Shown here: piece by piece, positions 33,162 through 41,276 of the stretch
Numbering within the stretch: the stretch's first letter is position 1
How the letters are laid out: each line of letters starts with the position of its first letter
Assembly: GCA_963700925.1 (NCBI GenBank)
Contig: OY969553.1
Span: 806,001 to 870,000 of the forward strand
Source: CAWJMD01 sp963700925
GTDB taxonomy: Bacteria > Actinomycetota > Actinomycetes > Actinomycetales > CAWJMD01
Reading direction: 5' to 3'
DNA: 64,000 nucleotides
Translations under genes and position numbers: made by a program
Notes under the pieces: model-generated
What the model was told of the DNA's origin: nothing
The model's input: the letters and a program-made list of their open reading frames with translations, nothing else
The model's database searches: none

Positions 33162-34094
33162 GTGCGTGTGGAGTTCCGCGACATCGAGATCTTCCTGACG
33201 CTGGCTGACGAGCTGCACTTCGGTCGTACCGCCGAGCGACTGCACGTGTCGCAGGCCCGGGTCAGCCAGTCGATCGCCAAGCAGGAGCGCCACATCGGGG
33301 CCGCGCTGTTCGAACGGACCAGTCGGCAGGTCACTCTCACTCCGATCGGCCTCCAGCTGCGCGAGGACCTCGAGGCCGGCTACCAGCGCATCCAGGACGG
33401 CACGGACGCGGCCAAGGCTGCCGCTCGCGGCGTCGGAGGCAGCCTCACCATCGGCACGATGGGTGCCCTGGCCCACGAGATCGCAGACGTGATAGCCCTT
33501 TTCAAGACCCGGCATCCATCGTGCGACCTCCAGTTCCGGGAGGTTCGCACGAGCGATCCGTTCGGATCCCTGCGGGCGGGCGAGGTCGACATCGCGCTGC
33601 TGTGGCTGCCAGTGCGTGAACCCGACCTCACCGTGGGACCCGTCGTGCGCACCTCGCCTCTGCACCTGATGGCGGCCGAGACACACCCCATCGCGCACCG
33701 CGACACGGTGTCTCTGGAGGATCTCGGCGACTGCATCGTGACGCAGTCGGCACGGCCGATCCCTGCCTACTGGGAAGAGGCTCTCGTCCCCTTCCACACG
33801 CCCAGCGGTCGGCCAGTCCAACGCGGGCCGAAAGTCGCTACGTGGCAAGAGGTTCTGGCCGTCGTGGCCGCAGGTGATGCCGTCCTCCCGATCCAGGCCG
33901 AGGCCAGCCGCTACTACCCCTGGCCGGGCATCGTGTACATCCCCATCCTCGACGCCACTCCGTGCCAGTGGGCCCTGATCTGGCGCGGCGCGGCAGAGAC
34001 GGCGCTCGTGCGGGCCTTCGCCCGGGCCGGACGTGACAGCGTGCCGGTCGCGTCGGCGGCCCTCGAACCGGAGACTCCGCGAACCGGTCCCTGA
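33162..34094 (+). CDS. LysR-family transcriptional regulator
   Basis: About 310 residues; starts at GTG 33162 or GTG 33168 ('VEFRDIEIFLTLADELHFGR'), both with purine-rich GAGGGGG upstream. Winged helix-turn-helix in residues 3-62 ('TAERLHVSQARVSQSIAKQE'), then the two-lobed effector domain ('GSLTIGTMGALAHEIADVIA', 'LRAGEVDIALLWLPVREPDL'). The effector is unknown; the adjacent AhpD-like/ABM operon suggests a response to an organic or peroxide-type toxicant. Confidence 0.94.
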   Translation: MRVEFRDIEIFLTLADELHFGRTAERLHVSQARVSQSIAKQERHIGAALFERTSRQVTLTPIGLQLREDLEAGYQRIQDGTDAAKAAARGVGGSLTIGTMGALAHEIADVIALFKTRHPSCDLQFREVRTSDPFGSLRAGEVDIALLWLPVREPDLTVGPVVRTSPLHLMAAETHPIAHRDTVSLEDLGDCIVTQSARPIPAYWEEALVPFHTPSGRPVQRGPKVATWQEVLAVVAAGDAVLPIQAEASRYYPWPGIVYIPILDATPCQWALIWRGAAETALVRAFARAGRDSVPVASAALEPETPRTGP

Positions 34095-34115
34095 CAGCCC
34101 GCAAGACGCCAAGAG

Positions 34116-35105
34116 TCAGTCGCTCGGTGGCTTCCAGGTCTCGCCGCGGCTCATTCCGGCCGCGCGCCCCTTGCCGGAGACGACCAGCGCCATCTTGCGT
34201 GACGCCTCGTCGATCATCTCGTCGCCCATCATCGCGGCGCCCAGCTTGCCGCCGGCCTCCGAGGTGTAGAACTCGTACGCGTCGAGGATGTTCTCGGCAT
34301 GGTCGTAGTCCTCCTGGCTGGGGCTGTAGACCTCGTTCGCCGGGTCGAGCTGACCGGGGTGCAGGACCCACTTGCCGTCGAAGCCGAGCGCGGCCGAGCG
34401 GCCGGCCACCCGGCGGAACCCGTCCACGTCACGAATTTGCAGATAGGGCCCGTCGATCGCCTGTTTGTCGTTGGCGCGGGCCGCCATCAGGATCGACATC
34501 AGGATGTGGTGGTAGGCGTCGCCCACGTCGTAGCCGGGGGGCTGCTCACCGACGACGAGGCTCTTCATGTTGATCGACGCCATGAAGTCAGCCGGCCCGA
34601 AGATGATGGTCTCGACCCGGGGGCTCGCCTTCGCGATCGCGTCGACCTCGATCAGTCCACGGGCGTTCTCGATCTGCGCCTCGATGCCGATGCGGCCGAC
34701 GTCCAGCCCGGTCGACTTCTCGATCTGGGTCAGCATCAGGTCGAGCGCGACGACCTGCTCGGCGGTCTGGACCTTCGGCAACATGATGCAGTCGAGGTTC
34801 GCGCCGGCGCCCTCGACCACCTCGACCACGTCCGCGTAGGTCCACTGCGTGGTCCAGTCGTTCACGCGGACCGTGCGCACCTTCTCGCCCCAGCCGCCCT
34901 CGTTCAGCGCGGCCACGATGTTGCGGCGAGCCTCCGGCTTGGCCAGCGGCGCCACGGCGTCCTCGATGTCGAGGAAGACCTGGTCGGCGCCCAGCCCCCG
35001 TGCCTTGTCGAGCATCTTGAGGCTCGAACCGGGAACGGCGAGGTTCGACCGGCGCGGACGGAGGGTGCGGGCGGTGCTGTCGGTCGTAGTGGTGGCGTCG
35101 CTCAT
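34116..35105 (-). CDS. CitE-like (HpcH/HpaI) CoA lyase
   Basis: 329 residues from ATG 35105 after a Thr-rich leader. TIM-barrel lyase: 'RSNLAVPGSSLKMLDKARGL', 'ADQVFLDIEDAVAPLAKPEA' (metal Asp/Glu), 'VRVNDWTTQWTYADVVEVVE', 'IMLPKVQTAEQV', 'IGIEAQIENARGLIEVDAIA' and 'IIFGPADFMASINM'. These are the marks of malyl-CoA/beta-methylmalyl-CoA lyases, which split (methyl)malyl-CoA to glyoxylate plus acyl-CoA. Together with the MaoC and dehydrogenase genes in this window it would form a C5-CoA dehydrogenation-hydration-cleavage sequence. It is convergent with lysR. Confidence 0.92.
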   Translation of the reverse strand: MSDATTTTDSTARTLRPRRSNLAVPGSSLKMLDKARGLGADQVFLDIEDAVAPLAKPEARRNIVAALNEGGWGEKVRTVRVNDWTTQWTYADVVEVVEGAGANLDCIMLPKVQTAEQVVALDLMLTQIEKSTGLDVGRIGIEAQIENARGLIEVDAIAKASPRVETIIFGPADFMASINMKSLVVGEQPPGYDVGDAYHHILMSILMAARANDKQAIDGPYLQIRDVDGFRRVAGRSAALGFDGKWVLHPGQLDPANEVYSPSQEDYDHAENILDAYEFYTSEAGGKLGAAMMGDEMIDEASRKMALVVSGKGRAAGMSRGETWKPPSD

Positions 35106-35116
35106 GGGCTCAGAAC

Positions 35117-36091
35117 CTACTGAGCCGCAGGACGACCCGTCACCGGTGCACCGGCGTGACGTTGCTCTCGGCTGCGCGCTCGTGCGCCGGCGAGCACCAC
35201 GACCGCCAGGCCGGTCATCACGAGGAGCGCGCCGGGCAGCACCGCGATCGGAGGCACCTGGCCCAGCCACGCCCAGGCGACGAGGGCCGCGCCGGGCACC
35301 TCGAGCAACGTGGCCAGCGAGACCGTCGTGGGCCCGACGGTGCGCAGGGTGCGGTTGAGCACCGAGTGGCCCAGCAGCTGCGCCGAGGCGGTCAGCACGA
35401 CGAGCTCGACCCACGTGTCGGTCTCGTAGCCGAGCAGTGCGGTGCCGGTGGCCAGGCAACCGACCAGCAGAAGGACAGCACACACGGGGTACGCCACGGC
35501 GGTGTACGTGCTGGTCGACACGTGGTCGCGTGCCTTCTCGCCGGCGAGCACGTACCCGGCCGCGGCCATGCCGCCCGCGATCGCCATCGCGTCACCCAGC
35601 AGCGCGTCGCGTGAGCCGCCCGCGTCGACACCGGTGATGACGACCACGCCGGCGACCGCGAGCCCGACCCCTGCGACGACGGCCCGTGGCACCGTCCGTC
35701 CGCGCAACCGGAACCACACGACGGTCCAGACCGGCGTCGTACACACGAGCGCGGTAGCGGCGGCGACCGACGTGAGCCGAAGGCTCGGCATCCACAGCGA
35801 GAAGTGCAATGCCAGCCATGCCCCGGCAATCACGCTGTGCCGCAACGCCTTCCGTCCTGCCACACCCGAGATCTCTGCTCTCGGACGGGGGCGCGCCAGC
35901 GTCCACGGGACGCCGACCGCCGACGCCATCGCCGTCCGCCAGAACGCCACGGCCAGTCCGGCCGCTGCCGTCGCGGCGCCGATCGGTGCTGCGAGCGACA
36001 CCCCCAGGACGCCGACCCCGATCAGCACGAAGGTCAGCAGCGGCCCGTCGTCACCTGGCCCGGTAGGACCGTCCGTCTCGGCAGTGCTCAC
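35117..36091 (-). CDS. EamA/DMT-family transporter
   Basis: 324 residues from GTG 36091. Ten hydrophobic segments in two EamA repeats: 'LLTFVLIGVGVLGVSLAAPI' at the start, then 'HSVIAGAWLALHFSLWMPSL' with 'TSVAAATALVCTTPVWTVVW' closing the first repeat and 'LATLLEVPGAALVAWAWLGQ' in the second. Family members export amino acids, nucleosides or other metabolites; the substrate is not predictable. It lies 11 bp upstream of the CitE-like gene on the same strand, so co-transcription is possible. Confidence 0.9.
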   Translation of the reverse strand: MSTAETDGPTGPGDDGPLLTFVLIGVGVLGVSLAAPIGAATAAAGLAVAFWRTAMASAVGVPWTLARPRPRAEISGVAGRKALRHSVIAGAWLALHFSLWMPSLRLTSVAAATALVCTTPVWTVVWFRLRGRTVPRAVVAGVGLAVAGVVVITGVDAGGSRDALLGDAMAIAGGMAAAGYVLAGEKARDHVSTSTYTAVAYPVCAVLLLVGCLATGTALLGYETDTWVELVVLTASAQLLGHSVLNRTLRTVGPTTVSLATLLEVPGAALVAWAWLGQVPPIAVLPGALLVMTGLAVVVLAGARARSREQRHAGAPVTGRPAAQ

Positions 36092-36124
36092 CAGCGCACC
36101 CTGCCACGCCCACCCCTCGATGCC

Positions 36125-37654
36125 TCACTGGGGGAAGTACGGGTCGGGTCCGCCGTCCTCACCGGGCAGCGGCCACGACTTCGCGCTCGGGGCGGGCTCG
36201 TCGACCGTTACCTCCACGCCGTTGAAGAGCACCGTCGCGGACGCTTCGACCGGAAGCCACCGGAACGCGTCCACCAGAGGAAGGAAGGGTTCGGTTCCAT
36301 CGACCGTGATCGCCTCGCTCATACCCATCGGGTTCCAGATGGCAACGACATGACGGCCATCCGGCAGGTCGACTCGCCACGCAAGCTGCCCGTCGTCCTC
36401 CGCACCCGCAGGGATGGTCGACGAGTAGGCGCCCATGACGCCCCCCGAGGCGTCGTGCAGGGTCCACCTGAGCAGCGACCCCCCTCCCTGCATCACGGTG
36501 ACCAGCGTCGACGTGCTTCCCTCGCCCATCGCGGGATCGGCGCCGCCCGAAGTCGCTGACAGCAGGCGCACGTCGTCGGCGTCCACCGGGCCGACTCCCT
36601 CCAACGCAACGGTCACGTCGTCCGCAATGACATCGGTCGGCACGGGCACGCCCGGGTCGGCCTCGCCCGCTGACGTGCGCTCTTCCATCTCCCGCTCGGC
36701 GACCTGCCTCGCCGCGTCCTCGACAGCCAGGCGGTCGGCGGACGGAGAGCCCGAGGCCGGCCACGCGACCATGTCTTCCGCTACCGGCGCCCCCTCCGGG
36801 AACCCAGGGGCACTGACGACACGCAGCACTGCGAGTCCACCACCGCGGCCGTCGCCGCCCTGGCCGAGCGAGACATCCACCTCGCCGTCGGGCGACACCT
36901 CGGCGTCGAACCACTCGCGCGACACGGCCCCATCTGCGTCGATGACCGCCCGCGGTGAGACCTCGACCCGAGCGCCCTCTGGCACGAGGCCGAACAAACG
37001 TGACTCGCTCTCGGCGACGTAGGCGACCGTGACCACGGGGGCGACGGACTCGTCGACCACCTGCACCTGCGCGGGCTCGAGGCCCCTCCCGGCCGTTCCG
37101 GTCGTGCCCGTCAGCTCGACCTTCACCGTGGCCGGGGCGCCCGCGAGCTCTGCCCTCAGCACAGCGACGACCACCCGGTGGTTCCCCAGGTCGTCGGCGT
37201 ACGCAAGGTGGACGTCCGCGGCGTCGAGCGGGGGCAGGATCGAACCGCCCTGCACCTCGCTGCCGCTGAGGAGTTCGGCGATCTGTGTCTGCAGGTCCCC
37301 GGCCGTTCTGGGGTCGGCGGCCAGGTCGCCGCGTGCGACGTCGTCACCAAGGGCCCAGCGGTCGCCGCGGTCGGCCACGTTCGAGTCGGTTCCCGTGCCT
37401 TCCCACGGCAGCGCGACCGCGAGAGCGCCGACGCCCATCGCCACTGCCAAGCCGGCACAGACCACCACGGCGCGCTGTCGCCGGCGTCGCCGCGCCACGG
37501 CGCGCCGCACCAGTGGCCAGGGGTCACCGGCACCGAGGGATGACGACGTGTGCTCGATGGGGCGCGCGCTCAGCGTCTCGTGGAGCAGCCGGGCTGTCGG
37601 GTCGAGCAGGGCCGTCTCGCCGCGGCCGTCAGAAAGGGCTGCTGGGTCAGACAT
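36125..37654 (-). CDS. single-pass membrane protein coupled to an ECF sigma factor (probable anti-sigma partner)
   Basis: 509 residues from ATG 37654 ('MSDPAALSDGRGETALLDPT'). A cytoplasmic stretch of about 70 residues ends in a polybasic 'RRAVARRRRRQR', followed by one membrane segment 'AVVVCAGLAVAMGVGALAVA' and a large extracellular beta-rich domain of unknown family ('LHDASGGVMGAYSSTIPAGA'). Its start overlaps the sigma factor's stop by 8 bp. The topology (short inside, helix, large outside) and coupling fit an anti-sigma factor, but there is no zinc-finger HxxxCxxC, so this is inference. Confidence 0.65.
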   Translation of the reverse strand: MSDPAALSDGRGETALLDPTARLLHETLSARPIEHTSSSLGAGDPWPLVRRAVARRRRRQRAVVVCAGLAVAMGVGALAVALPWEGTGTDSNVADRGDRWALGDDVARGDLAADPRTAGDLQTQIAELLSGSEVQGGSILPPLDAADVHLAYADDLGNHRVVVAVLRAELAGAPATVKVELTGTTGTAGRGLEPAQVQVVDESVAPVVTVAYVAESESRLFGLVPEGARVEVSPRAVIDADGAVSREWFDAEVSPDGEVDVSLGQGGDGRGGGLAVLRVVSAPGFPEGAPVAEDMVAWPASGSPSADRLAVEDAARQVAEREMEERTSAGEADPGVPVPTDVIADDVTVALEGVGPVDADDVRLLSATSGGADPAMGEGSTSTLVTVMQGGGSLLRWTLHDASGGVMGAYSSTIPAGAEDDGQLAWRVDLPDGRHVVAIWNPMGMSEAITVDGTEPFLPLVDAFRWLPVEASATVLFNGVEVTVDEPAPSAKSWPLPGEDGGPDPYFPQ

Positions 37655-38294
37655 CGGTGCCTCCGCGGTGCGGGCGGGTCGCGTCGGGAGCGGACGGCTC
37701 GAGGGCGAGGTCGTGTCGGTCGAGGCGTTCACGCAGACGAGCCAGGCCGCGACTGGCCTGGCTCTTCACAGCGCCGACGCTGCATCCCAGCGCGGCGGCG
37801 GTGTCGGCTTCGCTGAGATCCTCGACGAAGCGCAGCACGAGGATCGAGCGCGTTCTGGGCGGCAGCGTAGCCAGCGCACGCCAGACCGCGTCCTGCACGA
37901 CCACGGCCGTGGCGGGGTCGGCGACCGGAGGTGGACCGGTGTCGCCTGCCGTGAGCTCGGCGTGCCTCTTCATCCGCCGCCAGCGGCTGTTGACGAGGTT
38001 CACGATCACCCGCCGGGCATAGACCTCGGGTACGTCGCGACGCTCGATGCGCGACCAGTGCTGCACGACCTTGGCGAGAGCCGTCTGCACCAGGTCCTCG
38101 GCCTCGTGGACGTCACCGCACAGCAGGTACGCGGTGCGGTGCAGCCTCGGCCAGGAGGCGCGGACGAAGTCCGCCACCTCTGCGTCCCCCGTCCGCCCGC
38201 GCCCCGTCACGACCCCCATGCTCTCGTGCGCTGCGACGTCCGCCCCCACGGCTCGGGCCGGCCGCGCGGGGCGAGCCGGCGCATCGGTACTCAC
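37647..38294 (-). CDS. ECF RNA polymerase sigma factor (SigE-family type)
   Basis: 215 residues from GTG 38294; ATG 38219 ('MGVVTGRGRTGDAEVADFVR') is an equally plausible start 25 codons later. Region 2: 'LHRTAYLLCGDVHEAEDLVQ' then 'TALAKVVQHWSRI'; region 4: 'LATLPPRTRSILVLRFVEDL' and 'SEADTAAALGCSVGAVKSQA'. The 'RTAYLLCGD..AEDLVQ' signature is that of the actinobacterial SigE-family (SigM-like) ECF group. It recognises its own and envelope-linked promoters; the coupled downstream membrane protein is its presumed regulator. Confidence 0.92.
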   Translation of the reverse strand: MSTDAPARPARPARAVGADVAAHESMGVVTGRGRTGDAEVADFVRASWPRLHRTAYLLCGDVHEAEDLVQTALAKVVQHWSRIERRDVPEVYARRVIVNLVNSRWRRMKRHAELTAGDTGPPPVADPATAVVVQDAVWRALATLPPRTRSILVLRFVEDLSEADTAAALGCSVGAVKSQASRGLARLRERLDRHDLALEPSAPDATRPHRGGTDV

Positions 38295-38410
38295 ACCAGT
38301 CAAGAGGGACGGGGGACGCCAAAGGTTGAGTCGCCCACCCCACCGTTGTGTCAGACCGTGCACCCGCGCGCAGGGGTGGACGATCTCACAGGTCGTGGGA
38401 GGGTGTCGGC

Positions 38411-38980
38411 GTGACGACGGAGCCCGAGGCCACGCCGACAAACCCGGCACACGCCGCCCCCGCACCCGCGCCCGCTCCGCCCAGCCCCGAGGCCGTCGTG
38501 GCGGCCGCGGCAGGCAAGGCCGGCCTGGTCTGGGTCAGCGCCGGGGGCCGTCCCGCCCAGTCGCTCTGGCACGAGTGGCACGAGGGCGCCGTCGCGGTCG
38601 TCGTCGGGGGACGCGAGCAGCCCGACCCGGTGGGCGAGGCGACGGTCGTTCAGCTGCTCGTTCCGAGCAAGGACACGCGCGCCCACCTCGTCGAGACCGA
38701 GGCAGCCGTCGACCAGGTGCGGCCGGACGACGAGCGCTGGGCCGCCACGACCGCAGCGCTGAGCGCCAGCCGCCTCAACGCCACCGACGCGCCGAGCCAG
38801 CTCGACTCCTGGGCTCGGGAGTCGAGGGTGCTGCGCCTGGTACCGAAGGGTGACGCCACGATCGGTGCGGAGTCGTCAGCCCCGATGGGTCAGGTCAGCG
38901 TCGACATCGAGGACGTCAGGCCACGGGGATGGCGACGACTCCGGTCGAGACTGCTACCACGTCGCCGCTCACGCGGGTGA
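38411..38980 (+). CDS. conserved actinobacterial protein, possibly FMN-binding split-barrel-like
   Basis: 189 residues from GTG 38411 (GGGAGGG upstream). After a Pro/Ala-rich leader of about 40 residues, 'AGLVWVSAGGRPAQSLWHEW' and 'HEGAVAVVVGGREQPDPVGE' suggest a beta-barrel like pyridoxamine-oxidase-type proteins, followed by 'VVQLLVPSKDTRAHLVETEA' and a basic C-terminal tail (RSRLLPRRRSRG). No cofactor site is certain. Divergent from the sigma factor gene; its last 65 bp overlap the convergent phzF-like gene, a long overlap for real genes. Confidence 0.7.
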   Translation: MTTEPEATPTNPAHAAPAPAPAPPSPEAVVAAAAGKAGLVWVSAGGRPAQSLWHEWHEGAVAVVVGGREQPDPVGEATVVQLLVPSKDTRAHLVETEAAVDQVRPDDERWAATTAALSASRLNATDAPSQLDSWARESRVLRLVPKGDATIGAESSAPMGQVSVDIEDVRPRGWRRLRSRLLPRRRSRG

Positions 38981-39833
38981 CGACCGCCCGCCCATCGGCC
39001 GCGTCCACCCCGACGCGCAGCGTGGACGGGCGACCCAGCTCGGTGCCCTGCGACACCGTGAACGACGACGTGCCGTCGCCCGGCAGCAGGCCGGAGGCGA
39101 CGGCGTGCACGGCCAGACCGAGTGCCGCCGAGCCGGTCGCCGGGTCCTCCACGACACCGAGGCTGGCCCCGAACAGGCGCGCGAGCGCCGGCTCACCCTG
39201 AGCCGATCCCTCGGGCGGCCAGCCCACGATGTACAGGGCCGGCACGTCGAACGTCGACAGGTCCGGCGGACGTGCCCGCGACACGGCCTCGGGCCGCACG
39301 TACAGGTAGGCGAACTCGTTGCCCGTTCCGGCCGAGCCGCACGGCAGGCCCACCAGGTCTTCCGTCCCGAGCCCGACCGCCGCCGCCAGGGCCTCGGCGT
39401 CGAGGCCGGTGCCGTCGCCGGAGGGCCCGAGCGTCGGGGCGCCACCCGTCAGGGTGACCGGTCCCCCGTCCTCACCGATCGTGAGCGGTAGGTCACCTGC
39501 TCCGCAGGCCTGCACGACGGTGCCGGGTCGCAGCCAGCCACGCCGTGCCAGCGTCCACGCCGTGCCCACGCTGGGGTGGCCCGCGAACGGCAGCTCGACG
39601 GCCGGGGTGAAGATGCGCAGCCGGTAGTCGACCCCGCGTGCAGCCTCGTCGGCGTCGGGACGCATCGGGAACGCCGTCTCGGAGAGGTGGAACTCGCGCG
39701 CCAGCGCCTGCATCTGGCCGGTCGCCAGCTCCTCGGCGCCGTACACGACGGCGAGTGGGTTGCCGGTGAAGGCGGTGTCCGTGAAGACGTCCACCACCTC
39801 GAACTCGAGGAGGCCGGGACCTGGATCGCTCAT
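38916..39833 (-). CDS. PhzF-family epimerase/isomerase
   Basis: 305 residues from ATG 39833. Two-domain fold with 'VDVFTDTAFTGNPLAVV', catalytic Glu in 'FHLSETAFPM' (about E49), 'FTPAVELPFAGHPSVGTAW' and 'EDPATGSAALGLAVHAVASG' in the second half. PhzF proteins move a proton around small cyclic or amino acid substrates; outside phenazine clusters the substrate is unknown, and no phenazine genes are here. Confidence 0.93.
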   Translation of the reverse strand: MSDPGPGLLEFEVVDVFTDTAFTGNPLAVVYGAEELATGQMQALAREFHLSETAFPMRPDADEAARGVDYRLRIFTPAVELPFAGHPSVGTAWTLARRGWLRPGTVVQACGAGDLPLTIGEDGGPVTLTGGAPTLGPSGDGTGLDAEALAAAVGLGTEDLVGLPCGSAGTGNEFAYLYVRPEAVSRARPPDLSTFDVPALYIVGWPPEGSAQGEPALARLFGASLGVVEDPATGSAALGLAVHAVASGLLPGDGTSSFTVSQGTELGRPSTLRVGVDAADGRAVVTRVSGDVVAVSTGVVAIPVA

Positions 39834-39874
39834 CGGCCCAACCTAACGTCCCGCGTCGGGCGAGGATGGGCAAG

Positions 39875-39880
39875 TAGCCT
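39875..39880 (+). promoter_or_regulatory. -10 element of a probable leaderless promoter
   Basis: TAGCCT, 8 bases before GTG 39889, which opens a 21-codon reading frame. The spacing places the transcription start at or beside that GTG. Confidence 0.55.
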
Positions 39881-39888
39881 GAACTCTC

Positions 39889-39954
39889 GTGAGCGAGCGG
39901 AGCGAGCGAACCAAAAAGCCCTGCGCGGGGCTCGCGGCGAGGTACGAGCCGTGA
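39889..39954 (+). CDS. putative 21-residue leader peptide (uORF)
   Basis: GTG 39889 opens a frame that reads 'VSERSERTKKPCAGLAARYE' plus P and stops at TGA 39952-39954. The last four bases GTGA contain the start codon of the next gene (39951), so translation of the peptide should feed ribosomes onto it. No Shine-Dalgarno precedes either start; the peptide would be translated from the 5' end of a leaderless mRNA. The GAGCGAGCGGAGCGAGCGAA stretch is a near-direct repeat of a type often dispersed in actinobacterial genomes, which is an alternative explanation. Confidence 0.45.
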   Translation: MSERSERTKKPCAGLAARYEP

Positions 39955-41276
39955 GCAATCCCCCGAGCAGGGTCTTCGTGGCGCGGCTGGTCGGGCTGCC
40001 CGTGTTCGACCCGCTCGGCGACCAGGTCGGCAAGGTGCGCGACATCGTCGCGGTGTTCCGGGGCGAGCGCAGGCCGCGGGCCGTGGGCCTGGTGGTCGAG
40101 GTGTCGGCCCGCAAGCGGGTCTTCGTGCCGATGACGCGGGTCACGGCGATGGACGCCGGCCACGTGATCACGACCGGTCTGGTGAACCTGCGGCGCTTCG
40201 AGAAGCGCGCGATCGAGACGCTGATGATCGCCGAGGTGCTCGAGCGGACCGTGACCCTGCGCGACGGGTCGGGGCAGGCCGTCGTCGAGGACGCGGCGAT
40301 CGAGCAGCAGCGCAACCGCGACTGGGAGCTCACCAAGGTGTTCGTGCGGCGTGGTACCGGCGCCCGCGGGCTGTCGGGACGGCTTCGTCGCCGAGGCGAG
40401 ACGCTGTTGCTCGGTGTCGACCAGGTCGAGGGGCTCGCCGAGCACGCCAGTGCGCAGTCGGCGAGCCTGCTCGCGGCCCAGTTCTCCGAGATGAAGGCCG
40501 CCGACATCGCCGACCTGCTGCACGACATGACAGGCAAGCGGCGCCAGGAGCTGGCCGCCGAGCTCGACGACGAGCGGCTGGCCGACGTGCTCGAGGAGCT
40601 GCCCGAGGACGACCAGGTCGAGATCCTGTCGACCCTGGACCAGGGCCGGGCCGCCGACGTGCTCGAGGCCATGCAGCCCGACGACGCCGCCGACCTGCTG
40701 AACGAGTTCTCGGAGGCCGAGCAGGAGCGGCTGCTCGGTGCGATGGAACCCGACGAGGCCGAGGACGTGCGACGCCTGCTCGCCTATGACGAGCACACCG
40801 CCGGTGGGCTGATGACGTCCGAGCCCGTCGTGCTCGGCCCCGAGGCCACGGTGGCAGAGGCACTCGCCCTGGTGCGGCGAGCCGAGCTCTCTCCCGCTCT
40901 GGCCGCAGCCGTCTTCGTGTGCCGCCCGCCGACCGAGACCCCGACGGGCAGGTTCCTCGGGGTCGTGCACCTGCAGCGGATGCTCCGCGAGGCGCCGCAC
41001 GTCTCCATCGGCACCATCATCGACTCGGACATCGAGTCCGTCCGAACCGACGCCCCGCTGGGACTCCTGACACGCCGCCTGGCGACCTACAACCTCGTGT
41101 CGATCCCGGTCACGGACCCCGACGACCGCCTGGTCGGTGCGGTCACCGTCGACGACGTGCTCGACCACCTCCTGCCGGAGGACTGGCGCGAGCAGGACGA
41201 GGACGCGGTCGACGCCGACCAGCACATCCGTGTCGACGGGCAGACCACGATCGCCGAGGAGCCGGGTCGTGGCTGA
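39951..41276 (+). CDS. PRC-barrel/MgtE-N/CBS domain protein (no transport domain)
   Basis: 441 residues from GTG 39951. An N-terminal PRC-barrel-like domain ('VGLPVFDPLGDQVGKVRDIV', residues about 10-110) precedes an MgtE N-domain helical solenoid ('ELAAELDDERLADVLEELPE', 'DQVEILSTLDQGRAADVLEA') and a CBS pair ('YDEHTAGGLMTSEPVVLGPE', 'SIPVTDPDDRLVGAVTVDDV', then 'LDHLLPEDW'). The membrane channel of real MgtE is missing, so this is a Mg- or nucleotide-sensing regulator rather than a channel. Corresponds to Rv1232c. Its stop overlaps the DUF1003 start by 8 bp. Confidence 0.9.
   Translation: MSNPPSRVFVARLVGLPVFDPLGDQVGKVRDIVAVFRGERRPRAVGLVVEVSARKRVFVPMTRVTAMDAGHVITTGLVNLRRFEKRAIETLMIAEVLERTVTLRDGSGQAVVEDAAIEQQRNRDWELTKVFVRRGTGARGLSGRLRRRGETLLLGVDQVEGLAEHASAQSASLLAAQFSEMKAADIADLLHDMTGKRRQELAAELDDERLADVLEELPEDDQVEILSTLDQGRAADVLEAMQPDDAADLLNEFSEAEQERLLGAMEPDEAEDVRRLLAYDEHTAGGLMTSEPVVLGPEATVAEALALVRRAELSPALAAAVFVCRPPTETPTGRFLGVVHLQRMLREAPHVSIGTIIDSDIESVRTDAPLGLLTRRLATYNLVSIPVTDPDDRLVGAVTVDDVLDHLLPEDWREQDEDAVDADQHIRVDGQTTIAEEPGRG

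Noticed and set aside
39834..39950. Mg-sensing riboswitch (M-box) before the CBS/MgtE-N gene
   Set aside because: The region is too short and lacks the M-box stems; a leader peptide fits better.
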